A DNA stretch of 64,000 nucleotides from Winogradskyella bathintestinalis (GTDB lineage Bacteria > Bacteroidota > Bacteroidia > Flavobacteriales > Flavobacteriaceae). Under the pieces are notes generated by a model. It did no database searches and was not told the origin of the DNA. It saw only the letters and a list, made by a program, of their open reading frames with translations. The position numbers and the translations under genes are program-made. Shown piece by piece: positions 25,332-34,588 of the stretch; the first letter of the stretch is position 1; the number at the start of each line of letters is the position of its first letter. The stretch spans positions 1 to 64,000 of the forward strand of contig NZ_JASDDK010000004.1 of NCBI RefSeq assembly GCF_030407435.1. The letters run 5' to 3'.

Positions 25332-26791
25332 TGGGTAAAACAATTTCCATAATTGGCTCGGGATTTTCTGCACTATCGGCGTCGTGTTATTTAGCACAAG
25401 CCGGACATGCGGTTTCTATTTACGAAAAAAATTCTACAGTTGGCGGTCGAGCTAGACAGCTTATTAAAGACGGTTTCACGTTTGATATGGGACCAAGTTG
25501 GTATTGGATGCCAGATGTCTTTGAAAAATTCTTTAATGATTTCAAAAAAACCAGTAGTGATTATTATCAGCTTGATAAATTAGATCCGGCTTATAAAATC
25601 TTTTTCTCAGATGATGTCATTACCATTGGTGACCACATGGATAAAATTTGCAAAGAGTTTGAACGTATAGAAGCGGGAAGCTCAGTACCACTACGTAAAT
25701 TTATTGCTAAAGCTCAAGACCATTACAATATAGCCATAAACGAAGTTGTATTAAAACCTGGTTTATCACCTTTTGAATTGGTAACAAAAGAAACGATTAC
25801 ACGTGTCGATCGTTTTTTTAGAACTATTAGCTCTGATGTTCGAAAAAATTTCAAAAACCCTAAACTTATATCAACTTTAGAATTTCCTGTATTGTTTTTG
25901 GGAGCCAAGCCAGAGGCCACTCCATCGTTTTATAGTTTTATGAATTTTGCAGATTTTGGGCTTGGCACATGGCACCCTAAAGGCGGTATGTACGAAATAG
26001 TTAAAGCATTAAAAAGTTTGGCTGAAAGTTTAGGGGTATCTATACATACTAATAGTAATGTCGAAAAAATTAACGTTAAAAACAAAACGGCCGTAAGCAT
26101 TACGGTTAATGGTAATATTATCCCTTCTGATATCGTTATAAGCGGAGCAGATTATCAGCATTCCGAAACCTTATTAGACACACCATACAGGCAGTACAAT
26201 GCAAAATATTGGGAAAGTCGAACCTTTGCACCCTCTTCCCTTCTTTTTTATATAGGATTTAATAAAAAGTTACAACAAGTAGAACATCACAATTTATTTT
26301 TCGATACCGACTTTAAAGCTCATGCCGAAGATATTTACGACCAACCAAAATGGCCAAATGATCCATTATTTTATGCTAATTTTCCCTCGGTAACGGATAA
26401 AAGTATGGCGCCGGATAATTGTGAAACCGGTTTTTTTCTTATTCCTATCGCACCAGGATTAGAAGACACGCCCGAATTACGTCAACAATATTTCGATATT
26501 ATTATAAATAGGTTCGAAAAAAGAACGCAACAACGTGTTCAGGAAAGCATCTTATTTAAGGAATCTTACTGTATAAAAGATTTTGTAGATGATTATAATT
26601 CGTATAAAGGAAATGCTTACGGTATGGCAAATACGTTGATGCAAACGGCATTTTTAAGGCCTAAACTAAAAAGCAAAAAAGTCAATCAACTTTATTTCAC
26701 AGGCCAATTAACAGTGCCTGGTCCTGGAGTGCCACCTGCTTTAATTTCCGGAAAGCTTGTTGCCGATTTAATTAATAAATATGAAGTCTAA
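25331..26791 (+). CDS. crtI: phytoene desaturase
   Basis: FAD enzyme that turns phytoene into lycopene. 486 residues. N-terminal FAD-binding fold ISIIGSGFSALSASCYLAQAGH followed by EKNSTVGGRARQL and DMGPSWYWMPD; C-terminal signature LYFTGQLTVPGPGVPPALISGKLVADLI. Second gene of the operon, starting on the last base of the regulator's stop. Because the next genes are crtB and crtZ, it belongs to a zeaxanthin-type pathway. Confidence 0.95.
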   Translation: MGKTISIIGSGFSALSASCYLAQAGHAVSIYEKNSTVGGRARQLIKDGFTFDMGPSWYWMPDVFEKFFNDFKKTSSDYYQLDKLDPAYKIFFSDDVITIGDHMDKICKEFERIEAGSSVPLRKFIAKAQDHYNIAINEVVLKPGLSPFELVTKETITRVDRFFRTISSDVRKNFKNPKLISTLEFPVLFLGAKPEATPSFYSFMNFADFGLGTWHPKGGMYEIVKALKSLAESLGVSIHTNSNVEKINVKNKTAVSITVNGNIIPSDIVISGADYQHSETLLDTPYRQYNAKYWESRTFAPSSLLFYIGFNKKLQQVEHHNLFFDTDFKAHAEDIYDQPKWPNDPLFYANFPSVTDKSMAPDNCETGFFLIPIAPGLEDTPELRQQYFDIIINRFEKRTQQRVQESILFKESYCIKDFVDDYNSYKGNAYGMANTLMQTAFLRPKLKSKKVNQLYFTGQLTVPGPGVPPALISGKLVADLINKYEV

Positions 26792-26806
26792 CACCCATAA
26801 AATAGC

Positions 26807-27646
26807 ATGAAATCAATCTTTGACAATGTATCTCGCGAATGTAGTAAGGCAGTAACTAATGCCTACAGTACATCGTTCTCTTTAGCTACTAAAATGCTAT
26901 CTAATAGCATTAGGCAAGATATTTACAACATTTACGGCTTTGTGAGATTTGCTGATGAAATTGTAGATACGTTTCATGACTATAATAAAGAGAAACTTTT
27001 CAATAATTTTGAAAAAGATTTAGAAGCCGCTTTAGAAGATAAGATTAGTTTAAATCCTATTCTCAATGCTTTTCAAGAAACCTATCACAATTATGGTATC
27101 GATAAGCATTTAGTCGATTCATTTATGAATAGTATGCGCTTAGACCTGCAGAAAACAACTTATTTAACTGAAACGGAATACAAAGCCTACATTTACGGCT
27201 CGGCAGATGTGGTAGGCTTAATGTGCCTTAAAGTTTTTGTTAAAGGAGACTCTGAAAAATATGAAGAATTAAGAGAATCTGCAATGAGTTTAGGCTCGGC
27301 ATTTCAAAAAGTAAATTTCTTACGAGATTTAAGAGCAGATTTCGAAGATCTTAGCCGCACTTATTTTCCAAACACTGATTTAAATAATTTGGATGAGGAT
27401 TCCAAAAAGTGTATAATAGACGATATCGAAATCGATTTTAGAAATGGTTTACAAGGTATAAAGTTGTTACCTATTGAAGCTAAATTTGGGGTATTTATGG
27501 CTTATCGTTACTATAGTAAATTATTAGATAAATTAAAAAAGACACCTGCTTTACAAATAAAGGAAACAAGGATAAGAGTTCCTAATTACAGAAAATTAGA
27601 GCTACTGACTCGAAGTTATGTTAAATATCAATTAAATTTACTTTAA
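26807..27646 (+). CDS. crtB: phytoene synthase
   Basis: Joins two GGPP molecules to phytoene. 279 residues. The first Asp-rich motif lies in GFVRFADEIVDTFHD (DxxxD, about 45) and the second in VNFLRDLRADFEDLSRTYFP (DxxxD). It begins 15 nt after crtI. A GGPP synthase gene and lycopene cyclase crtY are not in the window. Confidence 0.95.
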   Translation: MKSIFDNVSRECSKAVTNAYSTSFSLATKMLSNSIRQDIYNIYGFVRFADEIVDTFHDYNKEKLFNNFEKDLEAALEDKISLNPILNAFQETYHNYGIDKHLVDSFMNSMRLDLQKTTYLTETEYKAYIYGSADVVGLMCLKVFVKGDSEKYEELRESAMSLGSAFQKVNFLRDLRADFEDLSRTYFPNTDLNNLDEDSKKCIIDDIEIDFRNGLQGIKLLPIEAKFGVFMAYRYYSKLLDKLKKTPALQIKETRIRVPNYRKLELLTRSYVKYQLNLL

Positions 27647-27660
27647 AATAAATTACTACT

Positions 27661-28107
27661 ATGCAGACCATCTTTTGGATAATTATTTTTTTAAGTACTT
27701 TTTTTATTATGGAGTTTAATGCGTGGTTTACCCACAAATATATCATGCATGGCTTTTTATGGAAACTACACAAGGACCATCATCACAAAGATCACAATAG
27801 TTGGTTTGAGAGAAATGATGTTTTCTTCATTTTTTATGCTATTGTAAGCATGACATGTTTTTATTTATGGAGCTATGAGAATATTTGGTATACTTTACCT
27901 ATTGGCTTAGGGATTTTATTCTATGGCATGGCCTACTTTGTGGTTCATGATATATTTATCCACCAACGTTTTAAATGGTTACGAAATATTGACAATAAAT
28001 ATGCTAGGGGATTGAGACGCGCCCACAAAATGCATCATAAACATTTAGGCAAAGAAGATGGTGAGAATTTTGGCATGTTGATTGTACCATTTAAATATTT
28101 TAAATAA
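27661..28107 (+). CDS. crtZ: beta-carotene hydroxylase
   Basis: Membrane di-iron hydroxylase adding 3-OH groups to beta-carotene to give zeaxanthin. 148 residues, about four hydrophobic segments, with three histidine clusters: HKYIMHGFLWKLHKDHHHKDH, HDIFIHQRF and RRAHKMHHKHLGKE. Last gene of the operon; its stop is one base from the convergent stop of the thioredoxin-like gene. Confidence 0.94.
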   Translation: MQTIFWIIIFLSTFFIMEFNAWFTHKYIMHGFLWKLHKDHHHKDHNSWFERNDVFFIFYAIVSMTCFYLWSYENIWYTLPIGLGILFYGMAYFVVHDIFIHQRFKWLRNIDNKYARGLRRAHKMHHKHLGKEDGENFGMLIVPFKYFK

Positions 28108-28108
28108 A

Positions 28109-28726
28109 TTATTCTAAAAGTAAAAGATTCAGTTGATTTCTAACCTTTTCACTATTCCAATCTACTGCCCCTGTTTCATCAACAACAATATCACCTTTTT
28201 TATTAATTATGACGGTTCTTGGTATTGATCGTGTATTTAATTCTTTTGGACTTTCGTTTAAAGGTTGAAATACTTCAAAATTGAAGCCTCTCTTGGTTTT
28301 AAATTTATTGACAGTTTCAAAATCATCACTCGTTACAAAAAGGAAAACTACTTTATCTTTATAATCGCCATACAATTCTTGAAGATTTGGCATTTCGGCA
28401 ATACAAGGAGGACACCAAGTGGCCCAAAAATTAATAAAAACTACTTTATCTTGCATATCCATTAAATTAATCGAGGTATCATTATCGGATATTAATTGCC
28501 AATTAGAATAAGTTATAGAAGTTCTATCTTTCTCATCAATAACTGAAGATTGATTAATATAACTCAAGCCTTTGTGAATAAAAACTTGAATAGGCGTTCT
28601 TGTCTGTGGAATAATAAACAAAGTAATTACCAAAATGAATAGAATGTTCTTAACGTTTTTACGGCTCACAATAATTTTGTTTTTAGTAATAGTCGAAGCA
28701 ATTAAAAAGCCTTTCAAAAATTTCAT
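28109..28726 (-). CDS. TlpA-like membrane-anchored thioredoxin
   Basis: 205 residues with an N-terminal membrane anchor (about 27-42, NILFILVITLFIIP) and a periplasmic thioredoxin fold. The active site is NFWATWCPPCIAEMPNL (CPPC near residue 108) and the cis-Pro is in TRSIPRTVIINKKG. Likely role: thiol-disulfide exchange in the periplasm, for instance in cytochrome c maturation (ccsBA lies 10 kb away, not adjacent). The start codon directly follows the aconitase terminator. Confidence 0.9.
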   Translation of the reverse strand: MKFLKGFLIASTITKNKIIVSRKNVKNILFILVITLFIIPQTRTPIQVFIHKGLSYINQSSVIDEKDRTSITYSNWQLISDNDTSINLMDMQDKVVFINFWATWCPPCIAEMPNLQELYGDYKDKVVFLFVTSDDFETVNKFKTKRGFNFEVFQPLNESPKELNTRSIPRTVIINKKGDIVVDETGAVDWNSEKVRNQLNLLLLE

Positions 28727-28760
28727 AAAAAAACTCCTAACTAAACAAGCTAGGAGTTTT
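28727..28760 (-). terminator. terminator of the aconitase gene
   Basis: On the minus strand AAACTCCTA (28751-28759) and TAGGAGTTT (28731-28739) pair and run into seven T residues. The T-run touches the ATG of the next gene, so that gene must rely on read-through or a promoter within the hairpin. Confidence 0.85.
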
Positions 28761-28783
28761 TAATATTTACAATTTTTTGCGTT

Positions 28784-31051
28784 CTATGCGTTTTGCTTTT
28801 TAATTAAATTTAAAGCAGAACCTTCATTATACCACTTAATCTGTGCATCATTATAAGTATGATTTAAAGTAATGGTATCTTTACTTCCATCTGCATGAAC
28901 CACTTCAACGTGCAATGGCTTATCTGGAGCAAATTCATTTAAATCTGTAAAGTTGAATGTATCATCTTCTTGTATTAAATCGTAATCTGCTTCATTGTTA
29001 AAGGTTAGACCTAACATTCCCTGCTTTTTAAGATTTGTTTCGTGAATACGCGCAAAAGACTTTACAATTACTGCTACTACTCCCAAATGTCTTGGCTCCA
29101 TGGCCGCATGCTCTCTTGAAGAACCTTCACCATAGTTATGATCACCAACCACAATAGATTTTACACCTTCCGCTTTATAAGCTCTTGCTGTGTCTGGTAC
29201 TCCACCAAACTCACCTGTTAATTGATTTTTTACAAAATTGGTTTTCTTTCCAAAAGCATTTACAGCCCCAATCAAACAGTTGTTAGAAATATTATCTAAG
29301 TGCCCTCTAAAACGCAACCACGGTCCTGCCATAGAAATATGGTCGGTGGTACATTTTCCAAACGCTTTAATTAATAATTTAGCATCTTTAATTTCATTTC
29401 CGATAGGCTCGAATGGTGTTAACAATTCTAAGCGCTCTGAAGTTTCACTAACAGTTACTTCTAAATCGCTGCCATCTGCAACAGGAGCTAAATAACCATT
29501 ATCCTTAACTTCAAAACCTTTAGGAGGCAACTCCCATCCAGTAGGTTCTTCGAACATGACTTCTTCTCCATTCTCATTAATTAATTTATCTGTTAATGGA
29601 TTAAAATCTAATCGACCGGCTATAGCAATAGCTGCTGTTAACTCTGGAGACGCTACAAATGCGTGTGTATTAGGATTACCATCTGCACGTTTTGCAAAGT
29701 TTCTGTTAAACGAATGCACAATACTATTCTTAGGTGCATTTTTAGGGTCGTTATACCTTGCCCATTGTCCAATACATGGTCCACAAGCATTGGTAAATAT
29801 TTTAGCATCTAATTTTTCAAATATGCCTAAGATACCATCACGGTCTGCGGTATAACGTACTTGCTCAGAACCTGGATTGATACCTAATTCAGATTTCATT
29901 TTTAACCCTTTATCTAATGCTTGTTGTGCAATAGAGGAAGCTCTAGATAAATCTTCATAAGATGAATTGGTACAAGAACCGATTAAACCCCATTCTACTT
30001 GAATAGGCCAATCGTTTGCTTTTGCTTTCTCTGTCATTGCAGCACCAACTTCTGTCGATAAATCTGGAGTAAAAGGACCGTTTAATAAAGGCCCTAATTC
30101 AGATAAGTTGATTTCAATAACCTGATCGAAATATTGTTCAGGATTAGCATAAACTTCTTCATCTGCAGTTAAATAAGTTCTTATCTCATTGGCAGCTTCA
30201 GCAACATCAGCTCTATCCGTAGCTTTTAAATAACGCTCCATAGAATCGTCATAACCAAAAGTAGAAGTTGTTGCTCCAATTTCAGCACCCATATTACAAA
30301 TGGTTCCTTTTCCGGTACAAGACATTGAAGTGGCGCCTGGGCCAAAATATTCTACAATAGCGCCAGTCCCCCCTTTTACGGTAAGGATTTCAGCTACTTT
30401 TAAAATTACGTCTTTAGGTGCAGTCCAACCTGAAAGTTTTCCTGTTAATTTAACACCAATTAACTTAGGAAATTTAAGCTCCCATGCCATTCCTGCCATT
30501 ACATCTACAGCATCAGCTCCACCAACTCCAATGGCAACCATACCTAATCCGCCCGCATTTACGGTATGCGAATCTGTACCAATCATCATTCCACCTGGGA
30601 AAGCGTAATTTTCTAAAACGACTTGATGTATTATACCAGCTCCAGGTTTCCAAAATCCAATACCATACTTATTAGATACCGATTCTAAAAAATCGAATAC
30701 CTCACTACTCGTACTATTAGCATGTTTCAAATCGGTTGCTGCGCCTTCTTTAGCTTGAATTAAGTGATCACAATGCACGGTAGTTGGCACAGCCACTTTT
30801 GGCTTCCCAGCTTGCATAAATTGCAGTAACGCCATTTGAGCAGTTGCATCTTGACAAGCCACACGATCTGGTGCAAAATCTACATAATCCTTTCCTCTGG
30901 TAAACGCTGTATTCGGTTTTCCATCCCACAGATGTGAGTATAATATTTTCTCTGAAAGTGTTAATGGTTTACCAACTATTTCTCTAGCAGCATCAACGCG
31001 CTCCGTCATATTAGCGTAAACCTTTTTAATCATATCAATGTCAAAAGCCAT
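28784..31051 (-). CDS. acn: aconitate hydratase
   Basis: TCA-cycle enzyme converting citrate to isocitrate with a 4Fe-4S cluster. 755 residues, matching the mitochondrial-type aconitase of Bacteroidota. Cluster cysteines are visible in [17 protein letters not shown] and [17 protein letters not shown]. Other motifs: [26 protein letters not shown] and [26 protein letters not shown] (31092-31099, minus strand) may be its -7 box. Confidence 0.96.
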   Translation of the reverse strand: MAFDIDMIKKVYANMTERVDAAREIVGKPLTLSEKILYSHLWDGKPNTAFTRGKDYVDFAPDRVACQDATAQMALLQFMQAGKPKVAVPTTVHCDHLIQAKEGAATDLKHANSTSSEVFDFLESVSNKYGIGFWKPGAGIIHQVVLENYAFPGGMMIGTDSHTVNAGGLGMVAIGVGGADAVDVMAGMAWELKFPKLIGVKLTGKLSGWTAPKDVILKVAEILTVKGGTGAIVEYFGPGATSMSCTGKGTICNMGAEIGATTSTFGYDDSMERYLKATDRADVAEAANEIRTYLTADEEVYANPEQYFDQVIEINLSELGPLLNGPFTPDLSTEVGAAMTEKAKANDWPIQVEWGLIGSCTNSSYEDLSRASSIAQQALDKGLKMKSELGINPGSEQVRYTADRDGILGIFEKLDAKIFTNACGPCIGQWARYNDPKNAPKNSIVHSFNRNFAKRADGNPNTHAFVASPELTAAIAIAGRLDFNPLTDKLINENGEEVMFEEPTGWELPPKGFEVKDNGYLAPVADGSDLEVTVSETSERLELLTPFEPIGNEIKDAKLLIKAFGKCTTDHISMAGPWLRFRGHLDNISNNCLIGAVNAFGKKTNFVKNQLTGEFGGVPDTARAYKAEGVKSIVVGDHNYGEGSSREHAAMEPRHLGVVAVIVKSFARIHETNLKKQGMLGLTFNNEADYDLIQEDDTFNFTDLNEFAPDKPLHVEVVHADGSKDTITLNHTYNDAQIKWYNEGSALNLIKKQNA

Positions 31052-31099
31052 ATAGTATATTTAAGGTTGATAATTATTTATTAAAGTGTCACAAATTTA

Positions 31100-31510
31100 C
31101 GAATTTTAAAGGGGTTTTGAAAATATGTAACAAAATTGGAATTTTGTTGAATATAAATCAAAAATCAACAGTATTTTAGCCGAAACCCCAAGCAATTAAC
31201 AAAAATATACGACGTAAAATATTAATTTAACAATTTCCTTTATTTAGAATTATTATGAATATGATCGTAATCTTCTAATCTCTATCATTACAACGATTTA
31301 AAATTTTTTCAGAACTTATATTTTATTTATAAAATGATGTTATCAAATTATTTGAGAAGTACAAAAAATATAGCGCTTTGCAGAGTTGTGATACTGAGTT
31401 GCCATTTTGTTTTGTTTCGTTTTATTTGGCGATATAATTATAATAAAATCTATTTATGATGAGTATACCCGAATATTTAACTGACTTCAAATAATTTTTA
31501 TAAAATCAGT
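31100..31510. other. intergenic region between acn and tRNA-His
   Basis: About 400 bp, very AT-rich, upstream of acn and downstream of the tRNA-His terminator. I see no reading frame, RNA gene or repeat here; part may be regulatory for acn. Confidence 0.4.
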
Positions 31511-31516
31511 ATAAAC

Positions 31517-31546
31517 AAAAAAAGCTCCTCGGTTAAGAGAAGCTTT
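31517..31546 (-). terminator. terminator of tRNA-His
   Basis: On the minus strand AAAGCTTCTC and GAGGAGCTTT pair (one mismatch) around TTAACC and are followed by a T-run, 9 nt after the tRNA end. Confidence 0.82.
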
Positions 31547-31554
31547 GCATTCTG

Positions 31555-31629
31555 GGTGGAAGACCGGGTTCGAACCGGCGACTTTCGGTACCACAAACCG
31601 ACGCTCTAACCAGCTGAGCTACAACCACC
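31555..31629 (-). tRNA. tRNA-His (GUG)
   Basis: Anticodon stem TCGGT/ACCGA with loop TTGTGGT (anticodon GTG), D-arm GCTC/GAGC, T-arm GCCGG-TTCGAAC-CCGGT. The extra G(-1) typical of His is encoded opposite C73. The acceptor stem GTGGTTG against CTTCCAC leaves two adjacent U-U mismatches at pairs 5-68 and 6-67. CCA is not encoded. Confidence 0.93.
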
Positions 31630-31645
31630 ATTTTAAATTGGATTG

Positions 31646-31675
31646 CAAAGATAATTTATTTGTTATCTCTTGCAA
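31646..31675 (-). promoter_or_regulatory. promoter of tRNA-His
   Basis: Minus-strand TTG (31673-31675), 19-nt spacer, TATCTTTG (31646-31653), followed by CAATCC. It lies between bshB1's stop and the tRNA. Confidence 0.75.
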
Positions 31676-31688
31676 ACAGTTTTTGAAT

Positions 31689-32411
31689 TTATTTTAAATC
31701 AAATAATGAATCTACCGCTACGTATCTTTCAACAGTATAACCCTCAGCATGTTCCACACCGATTAATCTCCCTAAATTTCGTGCTCTGTACACAACGCTA
31801 TCTGTGAAATTTTTGCTAGATATCGGAGTTTCAGGCTCTTTACTATTAGGATCAAAAAACTGAGTTTTATACGCCAATACTGAGGCCACTTTCTTATCCA
31901 TGTAACCTGAAACATCCACAACGACATCAGGTGTTAAATCCTTCCATTGTATATAATGGTACACTGCTTTTGGCCTCCATGGTTCTTGACCATTACTTTC
32001 GTCCTTATATATCGTTTCTATTTTTTTTAATCCACTTAAAAAACAGGCATCACTAACGAGTTGACTTCCTTTTGGATGATCAATATGTCTATCGTCAACG
32101 GCATTACAAATTATAATTTCTGGTTGATAATAACGTATCATTTTGATGAGTTCAAGTTGATGTGCCTTATCATTTTGAAAAAAACCATCAGCAAATTGCA
32201 TATTAATGCGAGAATTAACTCCTAAGATATTTGCAGCATTAGTAGCCTCTTCATCACGAGTTTCTGCAGTTCCACGTGTTCCTAGCTCGCCTCTAGTTAA
32301 ATCAATAATCCCTACTTTTTTACCCTTAGAGACTTCCTTTGCTAAAGTAGCTCCACAACTTAATTCAATATCATCAGGATGAGATCCAAATGCTAATATG
32401 TCTAATTTCAT
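31689..32411 (-). CDS. bshB1: bacillithiol biosynthesis deacetylase BshB1
   Basis: Zinc deacetylase that removes acetyl from GlcNAc-malate during bacillithiol synthesis. 240 residues, LmbE/PIG-L fold. Motifs: ILAFGSHPDDIELSCGATL (zinc His-Asp-Asp), GIIDLTRGELGTRGTAETR, DDRHIDHPKGSQLV (zinc His) and the C-terminal RNLGRLIGVEHAEGY. The full match to the BshB1 subgroup makes a generic PIG-L call unnecessary. Confidence 0.93.
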   Translation of the reverse strand: MKLDILAFGSHPDDIELSCGATLAKEVSKGKKVGIIDLTRGELGTRGTAETRDEEATNAANILGVNSRINMQFADGFFQNDKAHQLELIKMIRYYQPEIIICNAVDDRHIDHPKGSQLVSDACFLSGLKKIETIYKDESNGQEPWRPKAVYHYIQWKDLTPDVVVDVSGYMDKKVASVLAYKTQFFDPNSKEPETPISSKNFTDSVVYRARNLGRLIGVEHAEGYTVERYVAVDSLFDLK

Positions 32412-32718
32412 CGGTATATGTTTATTTTTTTAAAATTAAATAACGTCTATTATTAGTCACTAGCATAAATATGAGACTAACTAATAGATGTCTTTAATGA
32501 TTTTATATTTTTCTAGATCTCAAAAATATTAAAAAGATGATAGATAACCGTATTCTTTTTAATACGCAAACGATTTCGACTGAATAAACCCATTATTTTA
32601 TGAAGAATAAATACGCAAAATTGAAAAATATACAATACGCTCAAAGCATGACTTTCGTCATATAAATTGCTTGTTATTGACTCTACCTTTACCCTATAAT
32701 TAAAAAGATAAAATTCTA
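32412..32718. other. divergent intergenic region, bshB1 / SLC13 permease
   Basis: 307 bp between divergent genes. No gene or repeat seen. TACCTTTA at 32684-32691 resembles a weak -7 box for the permease but lacks a well-placed TTG. Confidence 0.35.
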
Positions 32719-34557
32719 ATGGGCTTAATGATTGCCATATTAATAATCACCATTTCTCTATTTATTTGGGGAAAGTTTACACCAGATATTATTGCACTAA
32801 TTTCAATGTTAAGTTTATTCATTTTTGGAATATTAGATTTAACTGAAACATTAAGTGGTTTTAGCAATCCGACCGTAATAATGATTGCAGCCCTATTTAT
32901 TATAGGAGAAGGTCTATCTCAAACGGGTTGGACCGCATTAGCGGGTGAAAAATTCATAAAACTTGCTGGAAAAAGTACCGTGAGACTTTTGTTAATTACG
33001 ACTCTAGGTTCTGGTTTACTTTCAGGAGTGGTCAGTAATACAGGTACGGTCGCGACGTTGTTGCCTGTAACGGTGACTTCTGCTTGGAGCATTGGCACCT
33101 TACCCTCTAAATTATTAATGCCAGTCGCTTTTGGTTCTAATACGGGTGGACTACTCACCCTAACAGGCACACCTCCCAACATTATTGTAAATAACACGAT
33201 GATAGAAAGTGGTCTAGAAGGTTTTTCTTTCTTTGAATTCGGTCTTATAGGTTTACCATTATTAATATTAGCACTCATTTATTTCAAATTTATTGGCTAT
33301 AGACTTTTACCAAGTAATAAAACAAATAATAAACCTGTAAATATTAGCACTACCCTTCACCAATGGATTGCGGCTTACAAAGTTGATGGTGAATATTATA
33401 GACTACGAGTAAGATCTGTATCTCCCTTAATGCATACAAAACTGGGAGATTGGAATTTTGAAAATGAGCATAATATATCTATACTACGCATAAAAAGACG
33501 ACATCCGAATCGATTAAAGCAAATTGATTCATTTATTGAACTCCCAACCGACGATACAGAGTTCTTATATCATGATATTATAACTGTTAAAGGCAATACA
33601 GAAGCCATTAATGCTTTAATGATTACATTTCGATTAGGGCTTTTACCATTAGAACCTATAGAAAATGAATTAAGAGATAACCTCATTAATCAGGAAGTTG
33701 GTATGACAGAAGTGTTAGTTACACCACAATCTGCATTGGTGGGAAAAAACATTAAATCCAGTCATTTATTTGAAAGATTTAATGTACAGCTAATGGCCGC
33801 TTCACGAAATGCAAAACCATTAATCGGATCAGAAATTACAGTTAAAGCAGGAGATGCCTTTTTAATTAGAGGCCAATGGAGTGCCATTGACGAACTAAAA
33901 GAACAATACGAACATTTGGTAATTTGTGGTAGTCCTGAAGGTATGGCTAAAACAGTGACTACGCTTACCACAAAATCGTTTATTGCCTTATTTTCTCTAG
34001 TATTAATGATTGTTCTTTTGGTCTTTAAAATAGTACCTGGAGCAGTTGCTGCGTTAATTTCTGCCGGCATTATTATGATTACGGGTTGTGTACCAATGGT
34101 AAAAGCATATAAAGGCATTAGCTGGATAAGCGTTGTAATGATTGCTGCTATGATACCAATGGGGATCGCATTACAGAAAACAGGTACGGCCACTTTAATC
34201 GCAAATGGATTGGTTGAAACTTTAGGAAGTTTACACCCTGTTGCATTGTTAGGAGGTGTGTTTTTACTTACTACAACATTCAGTCAAGTAATTAATAACT
34301 CTGCCACCGCGGTATTAATGGCGCCAATTGTAATTATTGCTGCAAATACATTAAATATTTCGGCAGCACCATTTATGATTGTTGTGGCCATAAGTGCCTC
34401 TACAGCCTTCCTAACCCCGGTAGGCACCACAACAAACGCGATGGTAATGACCGCTGGCGGGTACAAATTTATAGATTATTTAAAAGTAGGTGCACCATTG
34501 CTTCTACTCTTCTTGATAACATCATTAATATTAGTGCCATTGATATGGCCATTTTAA
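32719..34557 (+). CDS. SLC13-family (DASS) anion/dicarboxylate permease with RCK_C domains
   Basis: 612 residues. Membrane helices occupy about 1-195 and 415-610, with two soluble TrkA-C/RCK_C-like modules between them (about 205-405, e.g. SPLMHTKLGDWNF and SALVGKNIKSSHLFERFNVQ). Conserved motifs: SNTGTVATLLPV and GSNTGGLLTLTGTPPN in the first half, and the mirrored SATAVLMAPIV and FLTPVGTTTNAMV in the second. It probably imports sodium-coupled dicarboxylates or sulfate. Placement 31 bp before pckA fits supply of C4 acids to gluconeogenesis (inference). Confidence 0.88.
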   Translation: MGLMIAILIITISLFIWGKFTPDIIALISMLSLFIFGILDLTETLSGFSNPTVIMIAALFIIGEGLSQTGWTALAGEKFIKLAGKSTVRLLLITTLGSGLLSGVVSNTGTVATLLPVTVTSAWSIGTLPSKLLMPVAFGSNTGGLLTLTGTPPNIIVNNTMIESGLEGFSFFEFGLIGLPLLILALIYFKFIGYRLLPSNKTNNKPVNISTTLHQWIAAYKVDGEYYRLRVRSVSPLMHTKLGDWNFENEHNISILRIKRRHPNRLKQIDSFIELPTDDTEFLYHDIITVKGNTEAINALMITFRLGLLPLEPIENELRDNLINQEVGMTEVLVTPQSALVGKNIKSSHLFERFNVQLMAASRNAKPLIGSEITVKAGDAFLIRGQWSAIDELKEQYEHLVICGSPEGMAKTVTTLTTKSFIALFSLVLMIVLLVFKIVPGAVAALISAGIIMITGCVPMVKAYKGISWISVVMIAAMIPMGIALQKTGTATLIANGLVETLGSLHPVALLGGVFLLTTTFSQVINNSATAVLMAPIVIIAANTLNISAAPFMIVVAISASTAFLTPVGTTTNAMVMTAGGYKFIDYLKVGAPLLLLFLITSLILVPLIWPF

Positions 34558-34588
34558 AATCGAAAGTCGAATTAAAAATTATTAAATC

